Shown here one piece after another: positions 1 to 8,819 of a stretch of DNA of 64,000 bases. The stretch lies in assembly GCA_002083525.1 (NCBI GenBank), contig LWDM01000044.1:153190-217189 (forward strand), read 5' to 3'. Made by a program: the position numbers and the translations under genes. Every line of letters starts with the position of its first letter. Within the stretch, counting starts at the first letter, position 1. Source of the stretch: Proteobacteria bacterium SG_bin9. Lineage in GTDB: Bacteria; Pseudomonadota; Alphaproteobacteria; Rhizobiales; Xanthobacteraceae. The notes below the pieces were generated by a model, which worked only from the letters and a program-made list of their open reading frames with translations, did not search any database and was not told where the DNA came from.

Positions 1-3000
1 TCGCGACGTAGCCGAGCGGTTTGCCGCCGCTCGCGACCAGCGACCAGCCGCCTTCGCTTTTCAGCACAGTCACAGCGGTCTGAGCATTGAGACTGCGGAC
101 GACCGTGGCGCCGGGGCCGGGCTTGATCTGCAAGTTCGCGGTCTGCGCCAACTGGAAGGCGGGGGCGTTGTCTTCCGCGACCGTCGGCAGATCACCGGCG
201 AGCACGCGGCCTTGCCTGGTCAGCGGATAACTGGATGCGATCCTGATCTGCGGCTCCTGACGCTTCTTGAACACCTGTTCGCTCAGCCGCGTCACCTGCG
301 CGTAGACATAGGCGGCAAGTTCGTTGATCTCGATCGTGCCGTTGCCGTCGCTGTCGGCGCGCTCCATCGCGTCGAGCAGGTTGTAGGTGAACAGGCCATG
401 GCCGCGATACTCGAAGGCGAGCTGGGTGCTGCTCGACGCCGTGATGATCGAGCGGCCGGTCGCCTGCGCCAGACGGTCGTTGGCGGCCGATTGCTCCAGC
501 GCCTTGGTCTGCGCTGCATCGCCGGTGAGCGATCCGCTCTCGCAGGTGTCGAACAGGATCATGCTCTTGCGCGCGGGGATCGTGGCGAACCAGCGCTGCC
601 ACTGCTCCTGCGCGATGCCCTGGGCGACGACAGCAGCGTTGACGGCTTTCTCGTCGCTGTTGTTGCCAACTTTGAAGTCGCGCGGCACGAAATAGTAGCG
701 GCCATCGACGGTCTTGCCGTGGCCGGCGAGGTGCAGCACGAACACGTCGGCCGGGGTCGCCTGCGCGGCGAACTCCTTGAACGCGGCGTCGAGCTTGTCC
801 TTGGTGACGTCGGCGTCGGTCAACAACTTGACGTTGACGCTCTGGTACAGACCGGCCCCGCTGGTGCTAAACGCTTGCGACAGCGTCCGCGCATCGCGGA
901 CCGAGCCGGCGAGCTTGAAACGGCTGTCGGTATAGTCATCGATGCCGGCAGCAATCACGAACAGCCGCGATGGCTGTGCGGCGACAGGCTGGCCCGGCGC
1001 CGGAGCTGCGGAGGGGACTGTGACTGTCGCGCGCACGGGTATAGAGGCGACGAGGTTGGCGGCGTTATAGGCGATGACTTCGATGGTGTTGCTGCCCGGA
1101 TCGAGCGAGAGATTTCGCGTCAGCCGCGCCAGCTGGTTCGCCGCCGGAGCAGGCGGCGTGTCGACGCCCACGGTGACGCCATTGACACGCCACTCGACAC
1201 GGCCGATGCCGCCGCCGCGATTGACGATGTCGACCTCGGCTGCGACCTGCGCACCTGAAGGTGCGCCGTCCTGCGGCGCGATGATGGCGACGCCCGGCAC
1301 GTTACCGCTACCGATCACACGGCCGAGATCGAGCCGCGCTGCGGCTTCTCTCACGAGCCCACGCGGATCGCCGGCTAACTTTTCGCGTACGAGGTCCGGC
1401 CGGTAGAGCGACTGATAGACTTGCTCGATGGAATACGCCTCCATGCCCTGCACGATGCTGAGCAAATCGGAAGCGTTAGGCGAGGCGTTGAAGAAGCCTT
1501 CCGGTGTCAGGACCATCCATGCGCCGTCGCGTCCACGAACGAGCGTCGCGAGCAGATCGCCGGTGTCGGCGTTCCAGATCTTCAGAGTCGCATCGTCACT
1601 GGTCGAAAACACCCGTTTTCCATCCCGCGAGAAGCTCACTTCCTCGATGTTATCTCCGTGATTGCCGCCGAAGGTCCGAATTTGCTCGCCGGTTTGCGCG
1701 TTCCACATACGCAGAATCCGGTCGCTCCCTCCGGAAATCAGACGAGTGCTGTCTGGTGAAAACGCCGCCCTTACGATCCAGTGGGGCGGCATCGACAGAT
1801 GATGCTGAACCTGGCCGGTTTCCGGATCCCAGACCGTTCCAACGTTATTTGTCTTGGTGCCATCTGCGCTGCCCCATTGCGTCACGATACCGTTAGGGAC
1901 GCTCGATGTGAGATTTCCGCCGCTTGTGACGACACGCTTGCCATCCGGTGAGAACCCGGGGGTGCGGGCGCCAATCTGGTGGTCCCCGGCCTCGCGAAAT
2001 TTCGATTCTCGAATGAGCTTGTGGGTGCGAAGCAGCTCGCCTGTCTTCACATCCCAAAGTCTTGCGATGTCCTTCTTATCCGTCGTTGTTGTCAAAATAC
2101 GCATGCTGTCCGGCGAGAACGTGAAAAACGTGTAGTAACCGCCTCCAGTGTGGTCAGGCAATTTGTGGAGTACTTTTTTAGTTTCGGCACTTACCAAATA
2201 GACGATCTTGCCGCCATGATTCATGATCGCGTACGTCTTGTTATCCGGCGACAGCTGGATAACTGCTGACGAGAAATCCTTCTCTGGAATCGTCTTACTG
2301 ATGTCGAACTCGGAGATGACCTGACCTGTTGTCGTGTCCCGCAACCTGACAATGCTCTCTTGGTATCGCCTGTTCGCGGAAATCACCTGCGAGCCGTCAG
2401 CGGATACCCAGGCCGCGAAATCTCCCGACTTCTCGTCGTAATTCTGGATCAACTGGCCCAACGTGGTATCCCACAGCGTCAGAGCGCTTCCTCCGACAAG
2501 GAGGGCCGATCCTGTCGGCGCGGAGTGAACCGATCCCGAGCCGAGAACTCGTCCGAGAAATGAAGCGACGAGCTTGCCAGTCGCGGCATCGACTACGCGG
2601 TTGTTCTGTACGAGCAGAAGCTTGCCGTCGGGCGAGGGCGTGATGTCGAGTGCGCCCATCTCCCACCAATCAAATGGCAGCTCAACCTGACCAGTGATCT
2701 TGCCGCTTGCGATGTCATAGCGGCTTGCTGGAAGTGTCGTCGGCTTGCTGGCGCAGCACGCCGGCGGCCACAACAGCGTCTTGCCATCCGGAAATACCGC
2801 TGCCGATCCATACTCGCTTCCTGGAATTTGGCGCAGCATCCGGCCGGATTGAACATCCCAAAAACGCGCGGTCTTGTCGTACCGACTCTCCGAGAGCACC
2901 GTCTTGCCGTCAGGCATGAACCTCACCGAGGTGACCTTGTCCTTGTGCCCCTTGAACGTCTGGATCGGCTGGCCTGAAGCAGCGTTCCACAACTTGATCG

Positions 3001-3598
3001 TCTTGTCGTCGCCGGCCGAAAGAATGGTGGTCCCATCTTTCGACAGCGCTATCGTTCTCACGTTTTCCGTATGGCCTTTGAAGGAACGGGTCAGTTGTCC
3101 TGTTTGGGCATCCCACAATTTCAGAGGACTATCGAAAGGATCGTCCGAGCGAGTGTACATGCCTCCGCCCGAGAGCAACTTCGATCCATCGGGCAAAAAC
3201 GCCAGTGCATTCACCGAGACGTTGTGCGCCTTGGCAGTCCAAAGACTCGCGCCGGTTCGAACCTCCCAGACATAGATCGCATGGCGCGCCGCCGCAGCGA
3301 CGCGGCTGCCATCCGGCGAGAATGCGACGGAGTCAACTCCGCCACCCCCGAAGCCGGTGGTCACGACCCAAAAGCTCCGCAGCTTACGTCCGCTGCGAAC
3401 TTCCCACACCGATACTTCGCCCGACCGCCCTCCCACGACGGCGTATCGGCCATCGCCGGAGAACGCCGATGAATATGTGCCGCTGCCGATGAAGTTCGGC
3501 ACCAGCTCGATCGGATCGGTGGGCTTCGATTGCGCGAATGCTGTGCTTGGAAGAGCGAGGCAAAGAATCAGAAACCAAAGTCTGGCGGCAAATGTCAT
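1..3598 (-). CDS. WD40-repeat caspase-like (peptidase C14) protein, 3' end cut off by window
   Basis: The leftward frame opens at ATG 3598 and stays open to the window edge (at least 1199 residues), so the C-terminus is missing. Residues 1-23 form a signal peptide ending in AFA, so export is likely. Residues about 40-700 carry many WD40-type units (phrases such as KLWD, LSAGDDKTIKLWN, FSPDGKRV). After a TPEGFF linker and an Ig-like stretch (about 770-865) comes a caspase fold with the catalytic dyad His960 (HLAGHGK) and Cys1019 (FDTCESG). An EF-hand-type loop follows at 1082-1093 (D-S-D-G-N-G-T-I-E-I-N-E), then a bacterial SH3-like segment from about 1140. The family contains orthocaspase-type cysteine proteases, usually with Arg/Lys or Asp specificity. 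The substrate is unknown. Parts of the WD40 section look less GC-rich than the neighbours. The domain call is firm; the biological role is not known. Confidence 0.9.
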   Translation of the reverse strand, partial: MTFAARLWFLILCLALPSTAFAQSKPTDPIELVPNFIGSGTYSSAFSGDGRYAVVGGRSGEVSVWEVRSGRKLRSFWVVTTGFGGGGVDSVAFSPDGSRVAAAARHAIYVWEVRTGASLWTAKAHNVSVNALAFLPDGSKLLSGGGMYTRSDDPFDSPLKLWDAQTGQLTRSFKGHTENVRTIALSKDGTTILSAGDDKTIKLWNAASGQPIQTFKGHKDKVTSVRFMPDGKTVLSESRYDKTARFWDVQSGRMLRQIPGSEYGSAAVFPDGKTLLWPPACCASKPTTLPASRYDIASGKITGQVELPFDWWEMGALDITPSPDGKLLLVQNNRVVDAATGKLVASFLGRVLGSGSVHSAPTGSALLVGGSALTLWDTTLGQLIQNYDEKSGDFAAWVSADGSQVISANRRYQESIVRLRDTTTGQVISEFDISKTIPEKDFSSAVIQLSPDNKTYAIMNHGGKIVYLVSAETKKVLHKLPDHTGGGYYTFFTFSPDSMRILTTTTDKKDIARLWDVKTGELLRTHKLIRESKFREAGDHQIGARTPGFSPDGKRVVTSGGNLTSSVPNGIVTQWGSADGTKTNNVGTVWDPETGQVQHHLSMPPHWIVRAAFSPDSTRLISGGSDRILRMWNAQTGEQIRTFGGNHGDNIEEVSFSRDGKRVFSTSDDATLKIWNADTGDLLATLVRGRDGAWMVLTPEGFFNASPNASDLLSIVQGMEAYSIEQVYQSLYRPDLVREKLAGDPRGLVREAAARLDLGRVIGSGNVPGVAIIAPQDGAPSGAQVAAEVDIVNRGGGIGRVEWRVNGVTVGVDTPPAPAANQLARLTRNLSLDPGSNTIEVIAYNAANLVASIPVRATVTVPSAAPAPGQPVAAQPSRLFVIAAGIDDYTDSRFKLAGSVRDARTLSQAFSTSGAGLYQSVNVKLLTDADVTKDKLDAAFKEFAAQATPADVFVLHLAGHGKTVDGRYYFVPRDFKVGNNSDEKAVNAAVVAQGIAQEQWQRWFATIPARKSMILFDTCESGSLTGDAAQTKALEQSAANDRLAQATGRSIITASSSTQLAFEYRGHGLFTYNLLDAMERADSDGNGTIEINELAAYVYAQVTRLSEQVFKKRQEPQIRIASSYPLTRQGRVLAGDLPTVAEDNAPAFQLAQTANLQIKPGPGATVVRSLNAQTAVTVLKSEGGWSLVASGGKPLGYVA

Positions 3599-3810
3599 GT
3601 GAGCCCCGATGAAAATCGTTCGGACCGGCACGCAATATAACGGCGGGAGCATTAGCCCCGCTCGGCAACCAATATCCGAGTATGGCGCACGGACATTGGC
3701 GCGCAAAGGGCCGGTGACCGCGCAAATCAGCGCAATTTCCGTGTGCCGCGCGGCCCGCAACATTGTTTGGCCCGCATTCGGCTGCTAAAATCACCGCATC
3801 GAGGATGCCC

Positions 3811-5055
3811 ATGTTTCGCCTTCAGAATTTCGGCTGGCTGCGTCACCGGACCGTGCAGATCGCCTGCGCGGTGCTGCTCGTTGCGGTTGCTGCGGCCGAC
3901 GCCGTGCACGCCGCCAACAACAGCGTGCAAGGCGCGCCGAAGAAGGAAGATGGCGGCTACGACACCGACGCGCCGAACGCGATTCTGATCGAGGCGTCGA
4001 GCGGCAGCATTCTGTTCGAGAAGAATGCCGATCAGCTGACCGCGCCCTCGACCATGCAGAAGCTGATGACGCTGGAGGTCGTGCTCAACGCGATCCAGAA
4101 GGGCGAGCTGAAACTCTCCGACGACTACAAGGTCAGCACCAACGCCTGGCGCAAGGGCGGCGCGCCGTCGATCGGGCCGAAGATGTTTGCCGCGATCAAC
4201 AGCCGCATCCTGATCGACGACCTGCTGCGCGGCGTGATGATTACCAACGGCAACGATGCCTGCATCGTGCTCGCCGAAGGCATGTCCGGCAGCGAGCAGG
4301 CGTTCACCGAGCGCATGACCAAGCGTGCGCGCGAGCTCGGCCTGACGCAGGCGACCTTCGGCAACGTCACCGGCATGCCGGACCCGAACAACAAGATGAC
4401 AGTGCGCGAGATTGCCAAGGTCGCGCGGCACATCGTGCTGAACTATCCGGAGCAGTATCAGCTCTTCAAGGAGCGCGAGTTCACCTGGAGCCGGGTCAAG
4501 CAGCAGAACCTGAATCCGCTGCTGGCATCGATGACGTCGGCCGACGGCTTCATGGCGGGCGCGACCAAGGACGGCGGCTACGGCATGGTCGGCTCGGCCT
4601 TCCAGAACGGGCAGCGGCTGATCGTTGTCGTCAATGGCGTCGACGATCCGGACGATCGCGTCACCGAAGCGAAGAAGCTGCTCGAATGGGGCTTCCGCAA
4701 TTTCGAGACGCGCGTGCTGTTCGCGCCGAAGCAGCTCGTCGGTTACGCGCGCGTGTTCGGCGGCGAAACGCGCTCGGTGGCCTTGAGCAGCACCATCCCG
4801 ATCACGGTGATGGTGCAGCGGAACGGCACGGACAAGCTGATCGCGCGCATCGTCTACAACGGTCCGCTGCCGGCGCCGGTGGAGCCGGGCAAGCCGGTCG
4901 GCATGCTGCGCGTCCTGCGCAACAACAACGTTGCCGTCGAAGCGCCGCTGCAGACGATGGATGCGGTCGGCGTTGGCTCGACCACGCGGCGTGCGTTCGA
5001 TGGCGTCAGCGAACTCGTCGGCGGTTTCTTCCGCACCAGCATCGGAAAGCTCTGA
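3811..5055 (+). CDS. D-alanyl-D-alanine carboxypeptidase family protein with altered active-site motifs
   Basis: A protein of 414 residues with a signal peptide or N-terminal anchor (about residues 14-34), the S11 (PBP5/DacA-C type) peptidase domain at about 52-290 and a C-terminal beta domain. I chose ATG 3811 because GAGG at 3801-3804 sits 6 nt upstream; an earlier in-frame ATG at 3763 lacks such a site. The family trims the terminal D-Ala of peptidoglycan stem peptides. All three signature motifs deviate here. The nucleophile SxxK position reads T81-M-Q-K84 (PSTMQKLMT), SxN reads N146-G-N148, and KTG reads M248-A-G250. The rest of the fold is well kept (NAWRKGGAP, DDPDDRVTEAKKLLEWGFRNF). 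It is the first gene of the tmk-holB-metG string; tmk starts 3 nt after its stop. The family call is secure, but enzymatic activity is doubtful. Confidence 0.88.
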   Translation: MFRLQNFGWLRHRTVQIACAVLLVAVAAADAVHAANNSVQGAPKKEDGGYDTDAPNAILIEASSGSILFEKNADQLTAPSTMQKLMTLEVVLNAIQKGELKLSDDYKVSTNAWRKGGAPSIGPKMFAAINSRILIDDLLRGVMITNGNDACIVLAEGMSGSEQAFTERMTKRARELGLTQATFGNVTGMPDPNNKMTVREIAKVARHIVLNYPEQYQLFKEREFTWSRVKQQNLNPLLASMTSADGFMAGATKDGGYGMVGSAFQNGQRLIVVVNGVDDPDDRVTEAKKLLEWGFRNFETRVLFAPKQLVGYARVFGGETRSVALSSTIPITVMVQRNGTDKLIARIVYNGPLPAPVEPGKPVGMLRVLRNNNVAVEAPLQTMDAVGVGSTTRRAFDGVSELVGGFFRTSIGKL

Positions 5056-5058
5056 GCC

Positions 5059-5751
5059 ATGCCGGAGCTGCCAAATCCCGGCCGTGGCCGCTTCATCACC
5101 TTTGAGGGCGGCGAGGGCGCCGGCAAATCGACCCAGATCAAGCTGCTGGCCGAGCGGCTCGACACCACCGGCCTGCGGACGCTGGTGACGCGCGAGCCCG
5201 GCGGCTCGCCGGGCGCCGAGATCATGCGGCATCTCGTGCTGTCGGGCATGGGCAAGCTGCTCGGCGGCGCGACGGAGTCGCTGCTGTTTGCCGCCGCGCG
5301 TGCCGATCACGTCAAGCTTGTGATCAAGCCGGCGCTGGAGCAAGGCATGTGGGTGCTGTGCGATCGCTTCGCTGATTCGACGCGCGCCTATCAGGGCTAT
5401 GTCGGCAAGGTCGACCGCGTGCTGCTGGATGGCCTCGAGCGCGTCACCATCGGCGACCTCAAGCCGGATCTCACGGTCATCCTCGATCTGCCGGTTGAGA
5501 TTGGACTGCAGCGCGCGGCCGCGCGGCGCGGCACGGACGCGCCGGATCGTTTCGAGAGCGAGACCATCGAGTTTCACCAGCGGCTGCGCGAAGCCTACCG
5601 CATGATCGCGGAACGCGAGCCGATGCGCTGTGTGCTGATCGATGCGGAGGGCGAGCCGGCGCTGGTGGCGGGCCGTGTGTGGACGGCGCTGCGCGACCGG
5701 GTGCTCACGCCTGTCACGGCCGAGGCCAAAAACGAGGCCAAGACGGCATAA
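5059..5751 (+). CDS. tmk: thymidylate kinase
   Basis: dTMP kinase of 230 residues, which phosphorylates dTMP to dTDP with ATP in the cytosol on the way to dTTP. The P-loop is at residues 17-25 (GGEGAGKST), the DRF-type substrate motif at 102-104 followed by ADSTRAYQG, and an Arg-rich LID segment (RAAARRGTDAPDRFE) near 150-165. It begins just after the carboxypeptidase-like gene and its TAA overlaps the holB ATG by one base (TAATG), which implies translational coupling. The tmk-holB order is widespread in bacteria. Confidence 0.97.
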   Translation: MPELPNPGRGRFITFEGGEGAGKSTQIKLLAERLDTTGLRTLVTREPGGSPGAEIMRHLVLSGMGKLLGGATESLLFAAARADHVKLVIKPALEQGMWVLCDRFADSTRAYQGYVGKVDRVLLDGLERVTIGDLKPDLTVILDLPVEIGLQRAAARRGTDAPDRFESETIEFHQRLREAYRMIAEREPMRCVLIDAEGEPALVAGRVWTALRDRVLTPVTAEAKNEAKTA

Positions 5752-6791
5752 TGGCCAGCCGCAAAGACGACGACGAGAGCGGCATCGCCGCGCCGCGTGT
5801 AACGACCGACCTGTTCGGACATGGCGAGGCCGAACGCACGCTGCTCGACGCGTATCGCAGCGGCCGCATCGCGCACGCGTGGCTGATCGGCGGGGCGCGC
5901 GGTATCGGCAAGGCGACGCTCGCCTATCGGATGGCGCGCTTCGTGCTGACCAATCCCGTTTCCGCGCTGCCTGCGGTGGTGAAGGCCACCTCGCTTGCGG
6001 TCGATCCGAACAATCCGGTCGCGCGGCAGGTGGCATCCGGGGCGCATGGCGGGCTGCTCACGCTGGAGCGCACGGCCAACGACAAGGGCGTGCTGCGCAG
6101 CGTGATCACGGTCGATGAATCGCGTGAGACGATCTCGTTCTTCGGTTCGACCGCGGCGGTCGACGGCTGGCGCGTCTGCATCGTCGATACGGTCGATGAA
6201 CTCAACGACAATGCCGCCAACGCGCTGCTGAAGATCATCGAAGAGCCGCCGGCGCGTTCGCTGTTCCTGTTGATCAGCCACGCGCCGCAGCGGGTGCTCG
6301 CGACCATCCGTTCCCGCTGCCGCAAGCTGAACCTGCGGCCGCTGGATGAAGACGACGTGATCCGCGTGGCGGCGCTCGCGACGGGCAAGTCCGAGAGCGA
6401 TTCGGAACTGGTTGCGGCCGCAACGGCCGCGGGCGGCAGCCCGGGTCATGCGATCGAGCTGATGGGCGGCAAGACGCTCGGCCTGCAGAAGCAGACCGCG
6501 GCGCTGCTCGAGGGATTGCCGCACCTCGATCCGCGCGCGCTGCATGCGCTCGGCGATCAGCTGCCGCTCAACGACCGCGTCGCGCTCGGCGCATTCGTCG
6601 ATTCGATCGAGCGCTGGATGAGCGAAAAACTGCATGGCGATGACGTGTCCGCAAACCTGCCGCGCCTTGCACGGCTGGCCGAGGTATGGGAAAAGATCGC
6701 GAACGACGCGCGCGAGACCGAAGCCTACAATCTTGAACGAAAACCTCTGGTTTTCTCGGCTTTCGGAATGCTCGCGGACGCGACGCGGTGA
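5751..6791 (+). CDS. holB: DNA polymerase III subunit delta'
   Basis: Clamp-loader delta prime subunit (346 residues), which helps load the beta sliding clamp in the replisome. An N-terminal AAA+ fold is visible: the Walker A-like GGARGIGKATLAYR near residues 45-58, NDNAANALLKIIEEPP near 155, and the sensor-1 type segment ISHAPQRVLATIRSRCRKLNLRPL near 175-200. The start at 5751 overlaps the tmk stop by one base; a longer in-frame extension upstream would lie inside tmk and is rejected. A separate 120-nt gap leads to metG. Confidence 0.95.
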   Translation: MASRKDDDESGIAAPRVTTDLFGHGEAERTLLDAYRSGRIAHAWLIGGARGIGKATLAYRMARFVLTNPVSALPAVVKATSLAVDPNNPVARQVASGAHGGLLTLERTANDKGVLRSVITVDESRETISFFGSTAAVDGWRVCIVDTVDELNDNAANALLKIIEEPPARSLFLLISHAPQRVLATIRSRCRKLNLRPLDEDDVIRVAALATGKSESDSELVAAATAAGGSPGHAIELMGGKTLGLQKQTAALLEGLPHLDPRALHALGDQLPLNDRVALGAFVDSIERWMSEKLHGDDVSANLPRLARLAEVWEKIANDARETEAYNLERKPLVFSAFGMLADATR

Positions 6792-6911
6792 GCCGGCGAG
6801 TCCCATTCCAAGCGCAACTGGACGGCTTTCGGCACCCCACAACATGCGACGGGATCGGGCTGGCAGCGTTGCCTCGATCTCATATCGATTTGGACGGCGA
6901 GGGACAGCGTG

Positions 6912-8819
6912 ATGGCCAAGGCAGCGAAAAAGAAAAAGGGCAAGAAGGCCGCCGCGCGTCCTGCGAAGAAGAGCGCCACAAAGAAGCGCGCGGTGAAAGC
7001 ACGCACCAAGACCGCAAAGAAGGCCAAGAAGGTTTCTAAAAAGAAGACCACAAAAGCCAAGGCGAGCAAGAAAGCCACGAAGAAGGCCGTCAAGAAATCG
7101 GCGCCAAAGACGTCAGCTGCGAAGACGGCTCCCGCAAAAAGCAAGGCACCCGTCGCTACTAAGGCGGCTGCGTCGATGCCTGCGGTTGTGAAGCCCGTCG
7201 CGCCAGCCAAGCCGAAAGCAGTCACAAAGCCGGCTCCGAAAGCTGTGACAGCCGCGCAGCCAGCCGCAGCACGTTCGACCTTCTACATCACCACCGCGAT
7301 CTCGTATCCGAACGGCGCGCCGCATATCGGGCACGCCTATGAGGCGATCGCGACCGACGCGCTCGCCCGCTTCCAGCGCCTCGACGGCAAGGACGTGTTC
7401 TTCCTGACCGGCACCGACGAGCACGGCCAGAAAATGATCCAGACCGCCGAGCGCGAAGGCATGACGCCGCGGCAACTGGCGGATCGCAACGCGGCGCGCT
7501 TCAAGGAGATGGACGAGCGGCTGAATGTGTCGTTCGACCGTTTCATCCGCACGTCCGAGCCCGCGCATCATCGCTCGAGCCAGGCGATCTGGGAGGGCAT
7601 GAAGAGGAACGGCGACATCTATCTCGACAGCTACGCCGGCTGGTACTCCGTGCGCGACGAGGCCTATTACGCCGAGGACGAGACGACCGTCGGCGAGGAC
7701 AAGGTGCGCCGCGGCCCGCAGGGCACGCCGGTCGAGTGGGTGGAGGAAAAGAGCTACTTCTTCAAGCTCTCGGCCTATCAGGACAAGCTGCTCGCACTCT
7801 ATGACGAGCAGCCCGACTTCATCGGCCCCGACTCGCGGCGCAACGAAGTCATCTCGTTCGTGAAGGGCGGCCTGAAGGACCTCTCCGTCTCGCGCACCAC
7901 CTTCGACTGGGGCGTGCCGGTGCCCGGCGATCCGGAGCACGTGATGTATGTGTGGGTCGACGCGCTCACCAACTACATCACCGGTGTCGGTCATCCCGAT
8001 GCGAACGACAAGAACTGGCACTACTGGCCGGCCGATGTGCACATCATCGGCAAGGACATCATCCGCTTCCACGCGGTGTACTGGCCGGCGTTCCTGATGG
8101 CGGCCGGCATTCCGGTGCCGAAGCGCGTCTATGCGCACGGCTTCCTGTTCAACCGCGGCGAGAAAATGTCGAAGTCGACCGGCAACGTGGTCGATCCGTT
8201 CAGCCTGGCGGATCAGTACGGCGTCGATCCGCTGCGCTTCTTCTTCCTGCGCGAGGTGCCGTTCGGCAACGACGGCAACTACAACCATGAAGCCATCGTC
8301 ACGCGCACCAATGCCGACCTCGCCAACGACTTCGGCAACCTCGGCCAGCGCTCGCTGTCGATGCTGGCCAAGCAATACGGTGGCGTACTGCCGGAGCCGG
8401 GAGAGTACTCGGACAACGACAAGGCCATCCTCGCGATGGCCGACGGCATGCTCGAGCTGGCGCGCATCGCGATGGCGACGCAGCAGATCCACCAGGCGGT
8501 GAACGCCGTCTGGGCCGTGGTCGCCGAGGCCAACCGCTACTTCGCGGGAGAGGCGCCGTGGGCGCTCGCCAAAACCGATCCGAAGAAGCAGGCGACGGTG
8601 TTGTACGTCACCGCGGAAGTGGTGCGGCAGATCGCGATCCTCGCGCAGCCGATCATGCCTGCGTCGTGCGGCAAGATGCTCGACATCCTCGGCGTGCCGG
8701 AAAGTGAGCGGACATTCGCCTTCTCGGGCGGCAAGAAGCGCATCGCACCGGGCACGCAGTTGCCGCCGCCCGCGCCGGTGTTCCCGCGTTATGTCGAGCC
8801 AGAAGCGAGCTCGAACTGA
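6912..8819 (+). CDS. metG: methionyl-tRNA synthetase with Lys/Ala-rich histone-H1-like N-terminal extension
   Basis: Class I aminoacyl-tRNA synthetase that charges tRNA(Met). The catalytic core starts at about residue 122 (STFYITTAISYPNG), with the HIGH motif at 138-141 and KMSKS at 418-422. The core alone is about 514 residues, as in short MetG enzymes without a C-terminal dimerisation domain, and no zinc knuckle is evident. The first 120 residues are a low-complexity tail rich in Lys, Ala and later Pro (KKKKGKKAA, KKATKKAVKKSAPK, PAKPKAVTKPAPK), like bacterial histone-H1-like proteins. ATG 6912 has GAGGGA at 6899-6904, 7 nt upstream; GTG 6909 is the alternative. No well-placed internal start is seen just before the core (only a GTG near 7246 without a good ribosome site), so the tail is probably translated. 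The TGA overlaps the tatD ATG by one base. Confidence 0.95.
   Translation: MAKAAKKKKGKKAAARPAKKSATKKRAVKARTKTAKKAKKVSKKKTTKAKASKKATKKAVKKSAPKTSAAKTAPAKSKAPVATKAAASMPAVVKPVAPAKPKAVTKPAPKAVTAAQPAAARSTFYITTAISYPNGAPHIGHAYEAIATDALARFQRLDGKDVFFLTGTDEHGQKMIQTAEREGMTPRQLADRNAARFKEMDERLNVSFDRFIRTSEPAHHRSSQAIWEGMKRNGDIYLDSYAGWYSVRDEAYYAEDETTVGEDKVRRGPQGTPVEWVEEKSYFFKLSAYQDKLLALYDEQPDFIGPDSRRNEVISFVKGGLKDLSVSRTTFDWGVPVPGDPEHVMYVWVDALTNYITGVGHPDANDKNWHYWPADVHIIGKDIIRFHAVYWPAFLMAAGIPVPKRVYAHGFLFNRGEKMSKSTGNVVDPFSLADQYGVDPLRFFFLREVPFGNDGNYNHEAIVTRTNADLANDFGNLGQRSLSMLAKQYGGVLPEPGEYSDNDKAILAMADGMLELARIAMATQQIHQAVNAVWAVVAEANRYFAGEAPWALAKTDPKKQATVLYVTAEVVRQIAILAQPIMPASCGKMLDILGVPESERTFAFSGGKKRIAPGTQLPPPAPVFPRYVEPEASSN

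Noticed and set aside
3727..6036. 769-codon open frame antisense to the carboxypeptidase-like gene, tmk and holB
   Set aside because: Its translation is Arg/Ala/His-rich without domain character; long antisense frames are normal in GC-rich DNA with strong codon bias on the other strand.
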